Origin: Tribonema minus
Taxonomy: Eukaryota > Sar > Xanthophyceae > Tribonematales > Tribonemataceae
Length of the DNA stretch: 64,000 nt
Reading direction: 5' to 3'
Assembly (NCBI GenBank): GCA_017506865.1
Contig: JAFCMP010000335.1
Coordinates: 806,001 to 870,000 of the forward strand
The position numbers and the translations under genes are program-made. The notes beneath the pieces were generated by a model. It was not told where the DNA came from. It was given only the letters and a program-made list of their open reading frames with translations, and searched no databases. This document shows positions 33,896-45,000 of this stretch, piece by piece (the first letter of the stretch is position 1; each line of letters begins with the position of its first letter).

Positions 33896-34672
33896 GCTGG
33901 CATGATGCTGGTGATGTCGAATCCCAGTTGTGGTTGTGTGCAGACGACCTCGTTTAGGCGTTCACCTGTATAGGTAGAGCCCTGTATGAAACCTCTCTGG
34001 ATTCGCTAGGCCGCTCTCCTGTGTAGGCCGAACCCTGTATAGAGCCTCTGCCGGTCCTGTATAGGCCACTCCTGTCGTAGGAGCCCTGTGTAGGACCTGG
34101 TCTGCTGATGCCGTGTTGTGACGCTCGCAGGTGGATCCCTCCCTATTCCCGCTGTTCCTGTACTAGGACGTGCGCGGTATTGTGCCTGCCGCTCACGTAT
34201 ACGTGCTTTCAGCTCCCTTGCGCCCGGCGCACGCGATCACTGTTTTTAGACAGGTCGCACGATCACTGAAAAGTGCATCGGATTTGGTGTCGCACTGATG
34301 CTGTGTGGATTTTCCTCGGCTGCGGCCTGCAGGCCGGACGCGCACTTGACTGTGCGGATTTGATGTCGCACTGATGCTGTGCGGATTTGGTGACGCACTG
34401 CTCTGTGCGGACTCCCTTGGGGGTGTGTGCCAGGTCCCTTGAAGTTGCAGAATTGAACCGAACCGGAGCGAATGCCTGCTCCTGCGCCATGACCATGATG
34501 GCTTGGCGGTAGCGGTGAAAGAACTGACTGAAGCTCTCATGCTGTACTTCGTGGACCCTTACGCCATGACCGTGATGGCTGAGTAGCGATGGAAGAACTG
34601 ACTGCGAGTTCTCGTGCCCATCGAACTCTGGCGACACACCTTGGTGTGCCCCGCATCTAGGCCGTCATAACC

Positions 34673-34952
34673 TGACGAAACTATAACACCGTGGCAGAGT
34701 AGGACACCCAAGGTGGACCCAATGCAAAGTGCAGAACAGCACTAGACCAGGGCAGGCTGGTATTGCAAAGAAGTGATTATTATGTAGATGCTTGTGCAAG
34801 TGGAGAAACAATCCTGAGTCAATGGCGGAATGGTGCTGAACTGGTGCTGGACCAGTACATGGTGGACTAACAAGAGTAACTCCACTGTGGTGAGAACCTG
34901 TGCAGGTATGTAGGCACATGCAAGTAGGGTATGTAAGTTTCATACTCCGTCA
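34673..34952 (-). repeat. LTR (5' LTR in element orientation)
   Basis: 280 bp, TG...CA ends. Differs from its partner only in a short cluster around 34816-34825 (GAGTCAATGGC against GACGCATGGTC). Outer flank is TCCCT. Confidence 0.92.
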
Positions 34953-36010
34953 TCCCTCACCCTCTGCTTGCCGACAGGAGAGACCTCGATTATGACTGTG
35001 CCGAGCACACATTTCACCAAGAGACAGCAGAGATCATCAGGGCCGCGTTGCCCACTCTGCGGGTCCTTCATGTAGGCGGACTGCATGCAGATGACCCGAA
35101 TGACTTGATCCCCTCTCGCGCATGCATCCAAGCACTGCACGACGTGCCACACCCACATCTTGAGGAGCTTTGCCTGTGTGACTGGGAACTGCACTGGGCG
35201 GACGTGCTGCCGCTGCTGTCGCCAGGTGTGACAACAGTGCAGATCAAGAACTGCCTCTTTGCGCCAGATCATCCTCCTTCGGACAGAGTCATCATACCGC
35301 CACTGCCTCAAGGTGTTGTGTCCTTGGAAGTGTCCAGCTGCTACTGCGATTACGACATCGTGGCGTTCAGCAACTTGCCCGATACTTTGCGTCACCTTGA
35401 CGTCGAAATTGGTGACATTGTAGTTCAATTTGAGCAGCCACTGCCGACTCTCTTGGAGTCATTCGCATGGAACAGTGGGGTCAACATCAGTGTAATCGGG
35501 CGCATGCTGCCAGCAGGCTTGCGGGTGCTGGACCTTTGGGGGGATTTCGATCAGCCCCTGGGTGACTTGCCGCCAGACTTGCACGTGCTCCAGTTGGGCG
35601 CTTACGAGCACCCGCTGCCGCAGCTGCCGGACACGCTCGAGACGCTGGTGCTAGACGGGTGCACGTGTCACATCGCCGCTCTTCCCGCCAGCTTGCGCTC
35701 GCTGTCGGTGTACTGGCAGCCCCCCTTTCACGCGCCGAGGCTGCCCCTGCGGGCCGCCGCCTGGCCCGCGCGCCTGGAGCGTCTCGTGTACTGGGCGAAG
35801 ACCGAGTCAGGTAGTGCACGCCTGACGAGCATTGAGCACCTGCCTCCCACGCTTACGCAGGTAGAGCTCAATGGGTGCGAGGTGCATGCACGCCTCCCGC
35901 ACGAGTTGCGGGAGGTGCGCCTTGGCCGCGCATTTCGACAAGCGTTGGACCTGACGCTTTCGGGCGCTGCCAGGGTTGTGGTCAACGAAGACAGGTTTGT
36001 TTACGCTTAG

Positions 36011-38534
36011 GGCAGTCAGTTTCAGTCATACTGCCACAGCCAGATCAGGCAGGGTTGCGGTCAACAAAGACAGAGTCGATTGCGATCAGGCCGTCAATTA
36101 CAGTAGTGAATCCACACAGCTGGTCGGCTAATCATGATGCCATTGGCTACTGGAATGGCATGTTCTGATTTTACAAACAACCCACTTGACTCCTTCTGCC
36201 AGTGTTCTGCTGCGCGTGGCATTGCGTCTGTATGCCTGATTGCCGATTATTACCCAAGCTTTGCATGGTTGCATGCAGATTGTTCCACAAAATACTGTGC
36301 GGCCTGCCGATCCACCCATTGCGCTCTTGACATCAAGCTTCACCGCTGATGCTGCGCGCTCGCAGTAGGCATTCTAGTCATGAAGCAATTGCTGTGATGC
36401 TCTTGCCAGGGCACACGCGCATCAACAAGTGGCGCACAGTCAATGCAAGCGAGACATTTAAGCATGCTACTAGAGCTGACCAGATTGCGCTCTGTGCATC
36501 GGCAAGCAGCTGCTGCTGCGCTGGCCTGAGCCGACGACAAGTGGCCACAACTTGCACATTTTCAACTGCCACTGCACACTGTGGTGCAAATGCAATCATA
36601 TGATAGTCAGCTGATCAATATGCATGGCTGAGTCGGGTGTAATACTATCTACTGCTGCAGTCATGAATTGCAATGCACATCAGATTTGCACAAGCCAGGT
36701 GCGCGACAAGCCACCCAATCAAGCGAGTACGTCAAGTCTATTAGCGTATACAAGGGTCAGAGCGTGAACAACACACCACCAATAGGTATAGTTATGCGCC
36801 ATTAGCTACTACAGTAAGGTGTGTCATTGCTCAATGTGCACACAATTTCAGATGTTCTGGGGCTTGGTACACTCTCATGAACTCATGCTGGGTGTGGTGA
36901 CCGGCACTTGTCGTAACGCGTTCTTCGCCCGCTCAAGACAATAGCTAGGCTCTTGTCCAATGCAAAGTCAGTGAATGAGATCAGGTCACAGTGAGACCGC
37001 AGCGGTCCCTGCTACCCATGCACAGGCGCAGTCGCAGGGCGAACTCATGACGATGATTATTTGTAACACAGCACCAACTTGAAGCTAGGCCAATACATTC
37101 TGCAGGGTGTCACATTCAAACAGCCTTGTGACCTGCTAAACAAATTGATGCCTGTTGTCAAAACAATGTCTGTTGCTAACTTCTCAAACTGACCATCGTT
37201 ACACTTAGTCTATAGCCTAGAGCGGCTCTACAAGCAGGCAGCAGCAGCGCAGCAGATACCAGAGACTCGCCAAGAAAGGCACGTTGGAACAATGTGTGAT
37301 TTATTCATTGATTTTGACAACACATCATCTGTACATCAATTGTGTATGCATGCATGTGTGTTACGGTAAGAAAACAAGTTGAACCAACGAGTTGCAACGG
37401 CTTATGTGGGCGATATCACATGCTCTTGTATGGTGTGCACGATGTCGAGTGAACCATGACCCGGGTCCTTCTGAGATTCTGAGAATACCCAGTCCACAGA
37501 CTTTTGAAAATCAAGCATTCCAGGCGTCAATCATTATGGCATATGGGGCTAATGCACGCAAATGCCTTCTGAATCAGCTGCTGCAGAACGTTGTGACCGC
37601 CGTGAGAGCATGCTGCCAGACTCTCTCACCTTGCGCTTGCGCTTCAGAACATGTGTCAAAGCAATCTATGTAGAACAGGAACACTTGTCAGCACCAGACG
37701 CTGACTGCGGCTGGGCTGGGCTCTGCGCAAATGCAACCTGCATGACCATCACTGTCATGACATCAACAAGGCACTTCTGTGTGTGAATAAATCGGACCGC
37801 GCAATTCGCTGGCTCCAGCCGATGTGCGTCTCAGCCGAAGACGACATATCCATTCAGTCTGCAAGCTGGGATGCCTGAGAAGCGAGCAGGTGTGCGGGTT
37901 GTAGCTCAGACGGCAGATGAAAAGCAATGCAAAACAATTCAGCTTTCATCAACACGCAACAAAACACATTTGGGAATAAACTCGCAAGAGAGCCCTGTTG
38001 CTGCTGCTGCCGCTGTTATCGCGTTCAACCCATTTAAGAAGGAACTGGTACGCCACATAGCAGAAGTCAATGCGCCTGAGAATCAACTTACTGGCTTTGG
38101 TGGCGCCCCTAGTCCATATGCATGACCAACGCTGAGACGGTGGACAGAATAAATGGAGAGCTTGAGTGGCGTTGGCATAGTGTCGCTTACCAATATATGG
38201 CTGCAGCCGAAGTCAGCCTTCGCTTCCTCGCCCCCCTTCTGAGGTTGCGCGGTGGACTGCAAGATCCACAGGCAGGTGAGTTGCTACGTTTACACACAGC
38301 GTCTAGCTCCAACTTAAAAGCTCCAACTTCAATGCCGACGCTTTTTGCAAGAGCCACGCAGCAAGGGGTACAGCCAGCCGGCCAGCCAGGCGCTACTGTT
38401 CTGCATGTCACTCATGGCTTCATCTTTAGAGGTGAGCGGTCTAGGAGATGCTTTCGCAGTCCTATCCTATTACAACAACTTCGTCGGTTACTATAGTAAC
38501 CACAGGTAGACCGCTTCTCGTGCAACGGCAGGCA
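36011..38534. other. Intergenic region with right copy of the segmental duplication
   Basis: About 36,365-37,560 aligns in order with 30,830-32,030 (offset about 5.53 kb, which includes the LTR insert). Nothing in it looks coding. A frame at 38122-38280 ending before CAG|GTGAGT could be an upstream exon of the copy B gene, but no homologue of it was found upstream of copy A. Confidence 0.6.
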
Positions 38535-39992
38535 ATGGAGCGTCCCCGGCCTACCGCACCCGCAGCCCCTCTGCCCCACCAGGAAATCATAAGGCGAGTG
38601 TTCACCAGCATGGCGGAGCGCAGGCTGCTGCCTAAGAACTGCTGGAGCCTCAACAAGGTCATCCACGACACAGTCGCTCCTACCGTCACGGTCCATCTGG
38701 TGGCTGGCAGCGCCGCCCTCGCCATCCCACATCACCTCTTGGAGGACACCACTAGGAGGCACGTTGTGACGCTGACGATGGACGGCGACTTCACAAGCAC
38801 CCAGGAGCGTCCGCTGAGCTTGCCCCCCTCCCTGGTGCGGCTGTCGCTGCGGGGCTTCAGGGGTGAGCTAGGCCCAGTACCATCCGGCTTGCGTGAGCTG
38901 CATATTTGCGCTTACCGTAATGCTGAAGGCAACCCATATCCCATCTACCACCCTCATCCACTCCTTGCGGACATCACCAACAGCGATGCCGTGCAGAGAT
39001 TCCTTCAAGAGATGTCAGAGATCACCGTGGCAGTGTTGCCCACTGTGCGACTCCTTTGTCTAGTAGGCATGAACACGGAAGACTTCATCTTGCTCCGCAC
39101 CTGCATGCAAGCGTTGTGCAAAGTGCCACATCCCAAACTCAAAGATCTGCGCCTTTATGCTTGGACACTGCACTGGGAGGACCTGCTTCAGCTGCTGTCG
39201 CCGCCGGCGGCAGTGCAAAAGGTGACGATAGAGAACTGCCACTTCACCTCAGACTCAGAGTCTGCCGAGGGCAGATTCACCATACCGTCTTTGCCCGAAG
39301 GACTAGTGTCCCTTGAGGTGGCACGCTGCCACTGTGGCAGCGAAGTGATGGTGATCAGCAGGTTGCCGGAAAGTCTGCGCCACGTCAATGTTGCAGTAAT
39401 CCGTACCGATGTTGAGTTTGCGCAGCCACTGCCGCCTCTCTTGGAGTCCTTCAGTCTGAAGCTGGTAGATGTCCACGCCAACATCAGTGCGGGCATGCTG
39501 CCGGCGAGCTTGCGCGTGTTGGAACTGGTAGGTCGCCACCTGCAGCTGGAGGAGGTGCCACCTAGCTTGCGGGTGCTCAAGCTGCGGGCCTATAAGCACC
39601 CGCTGCCGCAGCTGCCGGACACGCTTGAGACACTGGTGCTGGACGAGTGCAAGCACCACGTAGCCGAAGTCCCCGACAGCGTGCGGTCGCTATCGCTATG
39701 TTGGTGCCATCCCCATCCCGCGCCCCCACTGCCCGCCCGCTGGCCCACGCACCTGGAGCGTCTCATATATTGGGGAGAGTCAGACGAATTCTTCGGCACA
39801 CCGCATGACATGCCACACATTGATAGTCTGCCTCCCACTTTGAGACGGCTTGAGCTCAACGGGTGCGCCGTCATGGCAGAGCTGCCCCAGGCGCTGCAGG
39901 AATTGCGCCTGGGCTGTGAGTTCAGAGATACGGTAAACCTCAAGGACTTCACAGGCAGTGTTACAGTCAGCAGACGCAGAGTGCGCTTCTGA
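38535..39992 (+). CDS. LP-repeat leucine-rich protein, copy B (intact)
   Basis: Single-exon frame of 485 aa; the ATG at 38535 is chosen because the paralogue begins at the matching ATG (MER-RP-APxAP), although the frame is open upstream to 38448. Residues about 1-60 form a short N-terminal domain ('HQEIIRRVFTSMAERRLLPK', 'NKVIHDTVAPTV'). From about residue 95 onward come irregular leucine-rich units with LP at their start: 'LPPSLVRLSLRG', 'VPSGLRELHICA', 'LPESLRHVNVAV', 'LPASLRVLELVG', 'VPPSLRVLKLRA', 'LPDTLETLVLDE', 'LPPTLRRLELNG', 'LPQALQELRLG'. No signal peptide or membrane span. Likely an interaction protein; the N-terminal part might be a degenerate F-box-like region, but I cannot establish it. 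Confidence 0.82.
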   Translation: MERPRPTAPAAPLPHQEIIRRVFTSMAERRLLPKNCWSLNKVIHDTVAPTVTVHLVAGSAALAIPHHLLEDTTRRHVVTLTMDGDFTSTQERPLSLPPSLVRLSLRGFRGELGPVPSGLRELHICAYRNAEGNPYPIYHPHPLLADITNSDAVQRFLQEMSEITVAVLPTVRLLCLVGMNTEDFILLRTCMQALCKVPHPKLKDLRLYAWTLHWEDLLQLLSPPAAVQKVTIENCHFTSDSESAEGRFTIPSLPEGLVSLEVARCHCGSEVMVISRLPESLRHVNVAVIRTDVEFAQPLPPLLESFSLKLVDVHANISAGMLPASLRVLELVGRHLQLEEVPPSLRVLKLRAYKHPLPQLPDTLETLVLDECKHHVAEVPDSVRSLSLCWCHPHPAPPLPARWPTHLERLIYWGESDEFFGTPHDMPHIDSLPPTLRRLELNGCAVMAELPQALQELRLGCEFRDTVNLKDFTGSVTVSRRRVRF

Positions 39993-42059
39993 GTTCGGCT
40001 GACTTCTGCTTTCACCACAATCATGACGGACAAATGGGTGTTTTTCATGACGAATCACAGAGCGCCCGCCCCCCTTGGGAAGTTCTTCTCTGCTGCATTG
40101 CCGTATCCACTTTCATCCACTGTCAATGCACATGGCATGGTATCTGATGTTGCAATTTTGTCGACCGATCGGCTTGTGTGATGATGCGCTTTGCTTTGTA
40201 CCCGGCCATCCAGCGGGAGCAGGCTCTCACAAGGCAGTCCCGGCGAGTGCTGCCTGCTTGTTGAGATCCTGTTGCGCTGACGGTTATCGTGCCAGTGCTG
40301 GTACCGATGAGGTTCACAGCAAGTGTCCACCATGGCGCTGATGTTCCACCAATGCTTTCGGGGGGGGTAGGGGGGAAGTGACCCCCGCCGGCGCCATCAC
40401 GGCCGACGCTACCTTCACAACACGTGCCACCCCCAAAGAATCAACTTGAAGGTACTCCAGTATGCTGCGCTATGTACTTCAGAATAATCTAAGAATCTGA
40501 AGGAGCTATTGTGCAGAACTTGTGCGTGGAACAGCTGCTGAGCTGCAGTTGTTGCACAATCAGGGGCACAGTGTTCACATATGCAATTCAGGATTCACGT
40601 CATGGGCTGTGTGCACCGAGTGCAGAGACAGAACCACACTGCAGTTCGCAGTGATTCAAGTCAATTATTTAAACAAAAATGATCTGATTGTCGTCAGCCG
40701 ACTCCAATCGGTCGGTCCTCAGGGGACCGCCTCTCTTTCCGCCGGTAATGGGGCGCATTGAGGATAAGTTTCCGGTACTGATGTCACAAAGCATGTGTTT
40801 TCTGCGCACATCTCATTGCAATGCGCGATTCAACATGGAAGTATGACAGTGCACACTGTCAGGTACAGTCAGGTGCCACAGTGAGCTTGCATGCACTGCA
40901 CATGCATGCATGCATGGCATGCCAAGGCAGCCGCAGCAAACAGGCACTTGACACAAGCTGAACGGCGTTGACGCCTCAAAAGCGCAGGCACTAATACGCT
41001 GGAGTTCATCAAGAGCAGACCAGCCTCGCAGCAGGATCAACCAAAGCAGATAGGAATAGAAAATTAATGGGCTATAGTATACTGGGTGCCTTCACCAGCT
41101 ACCAGGCTGTGTTCTCAAGGTCATGCATCTCGAGTGGCAGAGAGCCCGCTGTCTGCAAGCAACCGGCACGTGTGTGCCATCACGAAGGCAAACCTAACCC
41201 TAACCCTAACCCTGACCAGAGCTGCTGCTGGAAGGCGCGTATCCATCATGTCGATTTCAGCATGGATGCGACCCTACAAACCCAACGCCATTGGAAAAGG
41301 AGTGAACAGAAAAAAGCGGTGCCTGGCATGCATGCTTGGCCTTTTAAAAAGTAAATGGTGGGGAGGCGGGGAGGTAAAGGCACAACAAGTCTGGGCTGAA
41401 TCAGACGTACTGAAGTACGCTCATCCTGGGAGAAGCTTGGCCGTGGACCAGACTACTGCGCTGCGCGAGAAGGAGTCTGCATGCTCCCCAGTGCAGTTGC
41501 AGAAAAGGCTTGGAACATCATCAAGACATAGGAGCACAAAGTGCCGAAGGTGTTCATCTGCTGCTGAGCGCGTAGGCGTTTGAAGGTAAATCGAAGTGCT
41601 AATCTGTCTAAAGCACCACCGTCTCACACACCGCTGCAGACGTGGCTGTCTGCGTGCCGAAACTTCACACGTTAAGGTGCACACCTCTTGAGCTGAGCAG
41701 TGCCACGGAAAGTGGCACAAAACGCTCAGCACCAGCTGGCTCGGCCTGTCAACAGCCGAAGCGGCGGTCTCACAACAACAGTCTATAGTACCCGACATCC
41801 TCCTCGGAGAAGGGCCAGGGGGGAGGGGGAGGGCGGTCACGTGCCACACGCCCCAATCAAGGCAGCAAATCTAACTTTTTGCCAGACTGAAACCCCCACG
41901 TGAATCACCGCGCACCCATGGGCCAGCACTGATACCGCAGCTCGTGGCAGCATCGTAGCGCGAAGGGTGACGTCAGGTCAGGCCGTGGGCTAACCCTAGC
42001 GTAGAATCAGACAGAACCCCAGGGGGCCAGGGCAAGTGCACACCCCCGTGACCCTGACC
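39993..42059. other. Intergenic region
   Basis: No gene recognised. It contains a poly-G tract near 40,362-40,375, a run of ATGC repeats at about 40,900-40,915, and a telomere-like (CCTAAC)n tract at about 41,190-41,216. Short frames at 41,086-41,583 are not protein-like. Confidence 0.5.
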
Positions 42060-45000
42060 CTACTTGTCGCGCTTGGCGAACCAGGAACCGTCGAGGTACC
42101 TCTCCAGCACGACCAGGGCGCGCTCCGGCTGGTACGCGGGCACCTCGTGGCCCGCGCTGTGCACTGTCACAAACGCGAGCGCGCCGCCGCTGAACTTGGT
42201 CGCGTAGCCCGCGGGCTGACCGTCGAGGCGCCACTGCTGCCACAGCGACACCGCGCTGCGGCCGAGGCTGTAGATCCACACCTGCGTGCCGCCGGTCGCG
42301 CAGACCGAGTCGTTGTCGCCGGAGAAGATGAGGATGCGCTGCTCCGGGTGCTCGTCCAGGATCTGCTTGTACAGGGGGACCACGCTGCGCCTGGGGGGGG
42401 GGCGGGGGGGGAAGGCGGGGAGGAGGGGATATGCGTCAGCACGCTGCAACGAACTGATATTCAGCATGCGCCTGTGGGAGGGGGGTGGTGGTGATGGGGG
42501 CGGGGGTGGGGCGGGGGGGGACAGGGGTCATGCAGGGTGAGGGATCGTGGACCGGCATCTTCACAAATGAGCGCACGCCGAGACTTGTCTGGGAGTTTCG
42601 AGCGCCATGCAGGGGGCTGCCCATGGCATCGTGGGCGGGGCAGGCATCTGTGGGCATTGCGGGGGTTCACAAAAAAGCGGCGAGCCTCTCGGCATGAGCA
42701 AGGAACGACGTGCGCGCATGCCGCACGAAGCCGTGCCCATTGAAAGTTTTTGAGCACACTCTGAAAATATCTGGGACCACTCGGCGCGCTCAGGGGAGTT
42801 CATGGGGCAGGCAGACCGCTCCACGGCTGCGTGTGATGCGGCGGGTGGTGCCTAGCCCTAACCCTAACCTTGAACCCTAGATTCAAACATCACCCAACCC
42901 TAGCCCTAACCCTAAGGCACGCTAACCCTAAGGCACGCATTATGGGCAGCGGAGTGGTCGTGGGATCTCGCAACAGATACAAGGTATGCCAGGGAGCCGT
43001 TCAAAGCAGGTCTGTTGAAAGTTATTAGCACTTACAAATATTACCCCTATTTCAAATATCTCTGGTTCAAGCCAACACATATAACGTTGGTGCTTTTCAT
43101 TCAGCAACCTTTGTAATTTTGCAGTTGTTCACGGCAACCTTGGACCGTTGTGTTTTTCTTTCATGTAAAATAAAACAATAAAGTCGCCAAGGAACAGCGT
43201 TGGCTTTGAAAAGTCGCACTGCCTGTAGCAGTGGAGGTTACAATGAACGCTTCTCTGCAAAGCAGCCGTCCGGGGGGCAGCTCCCACAGGTGACGTCATC
43301 TGTTGAGCCTGATGTCAACCTCGCGAGCAGTTCAAATCAGCGCGTTGGTGCTTGCAATGGGACACCACCTTCTGAGAGCTCACAAAAACACTACCTCAAA
43401 TGGATTTTCGAGTTTTGCTGGACATGCAGGCCTGCAAGAGCCTCCACACGCTGCCTACCATAGATCACGGAGAATACACCCCCCCCCGTTTTAGCGCGCT
43501 GCGAGGCCCGTGTTAGGAAGACGGGGGGTCTTATACGGGGGGGGGGCTTATACAACGTACCCCCCGTCTCGCAGGCGCGTGTGTGGCCGCGATGGCATGG
43601 TATCGCATGATATATACTGCAGCACACAGCTACTGCAAGCAGCAGGCCACAATGAACGTTCTGCAGCTCCTAATCTAGCACGCGTGGTTCAGACACAATT
43701 TCAGTTCTACAAACTCAAGGGTGCAGAGGCATTGCGCAGCAACGCAGCTCGCACCACCTGCTTTGGCGCTGCACCACAACGTGTCCCCCTCGCGCGCTGA
43801 ATTATGCCGAAACGACTTGAAGTTTGCGTAACTGCCATGTTCCTTTTTCTACAGCCCCGGTCTTATACAACACGTGCTTACCCCGGTCTTATACAGCGTA
43901 CCCTCGGTCTTGCGCACACACACACGCCTCCCTAGGCAAACGGGGGGTCTTATACTACTGTATACGATGGGGGGGCTTTATACAAGAGGGGGGGTTTATA
44001 CTCCGTGATCTACGGTATGTAGCAACTTCACCACTCTCTTGTACGCACTCCCGCTTTCTTCACCGCTCAAGCAAGGCGCATTCTGGGCAAAAGCCGCAGG
44101 CTTCCGTACGCCCTCCCGCAGCAGGAATTGACAGAGGCGACAACTCTAACCCTATCCCTCACCTGAACCTAGGCCACAGGATGCGCACCCGCACATCGTC
44201 AGGGCGGTTGCAGCACAAAGTACGCTGTGCATGTGGCAGCTGCGCTCTCCAAACGCGAGCCGCGAGTTCACTGCAGTTGCGGTGCCATGGCGTGATCCAA
44301 TCCTGACCCTAACGTAGCCCTAACCCCAACTCTGAACCAACTCTCACCCTAACCCTAAGCGTGCACTCACTTGCGGTCGCCCTCATTGTAATGCGAGTCA
44401 AAGTAGTCATTGCAATCCTGCCACTCTATGGCCGGCATCGCGTGCAGCGCGCGCTTGACGGCGGGCTGGTTGAAGTACGTCCCCAGGTAGTCGATGAAGC
44501 ACCGCGCAAACGCCGGTTGCTCGCTTCGCAGTAGACAAACGCACGCGCGCACACACAAGCACGCGATCGGGGGAGCGAGATCAGCACGGTGAGGAGATGG
44601 TGTTGCCACGATGTCTGAAGTCACATGGGGTGCAGGCGATGTAGGTGGGTCACAGTTACACTTGATGTACACGGTGAGTTGGGGGTTCGGCACAGCGCAA
44701 GCACCAGTCACCGTAATCAAACATGCCGTGCGCAGGCAGGCTCCCTGTGCACGCCCTGCTGATGCGCACAGCAACAGGTGCAGCTGGCGCAGTCCACCAG
44801 TGCGGTTGCCCGCGCTCGTTTCGACGATCATGTTGACACCGCTCTGAAGCAGGCAGCGCTGCTGCTGGAACCAGATGCAACATCGACTAGGCGGTCAGAT
44901 ATCCGTTGCGCCGCGCGTACTCGTGCCCTGTAGTGCTGTGCAACTGCACGTGCACACGCAAGGACTTCAAGTTAAGGTTTACATGACCAAACCATCTATG

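Larger units (their letters stand above)
32996..34952 (-). mobile_element. Non-autonomous LTR retrotransposon, 1,957 bp
   Basis: Two direct repeats of 280 bp (32996-33275 and 34673-34952) start TGACG and end CGTCA. Both sides carry TCCCT (32991-32995 and 34953-34957) as target-site duplication. CCCTCCCTC right after the left LTR is GAGGGAGGG on the minus strand, a good polypurine tract, so the element is read on the minus strand. The opposite side has GGTTATGACGG next to the LTR, a possible but poor primer-binding site. The 1.4-kb interior has only short frames, one with a Gln/His-rich gag-like look ('QFFHRYRQAIMVMAQE'), and no protease, integrase or RT. LTRs differ at about five clustered positions. 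Confidence 0.9.
32594..36010 (+). pseudogene. LP-repeat leucine-rich gene, copy A, split by an LTR retrotransposon
   Basis: Coding parts 32594-32995 and 34958-36010 together would specify 484 aa, paralogous along their whole length to the gene at 38535-39992 (485 aa). The N-terminus (MERTRPSAPTAP..., 'VFTSMAGRRLLPK', 'LNRAIHDTAAPTV') is followed by repeats of the form LPxSLRxLxL, for example 'LPDTLETLVLDG', 'LPASLRSLSVY', 'LPPTLTQVELNG'. The LTR element enters after the codon ...IP and creates an immediate TGA. Removing the element plus one TSD copy brings the frame to 'PHPLLAD', which copy B shares. Function unknown; the architecture recalls leucine-rich interaction domains such as FNIP-type repeats, but that is only resemblance. 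The gene was probably intact until recently. Confidence 0.82.

Noticed and set aside
38122-38280. Ubiquitin-like ending LRLRGG in a short frame upstream of the LP-repeat gene
   Set aside because: The preceding residues do not resemble ubiquitin and the motif occurs by chance in Arg/Gly-rich translation.
40895-40925. ATGC-rich palindromic run as an origin or regulatory site
   Set aside because: Simple alternating repeat with no supporting context.
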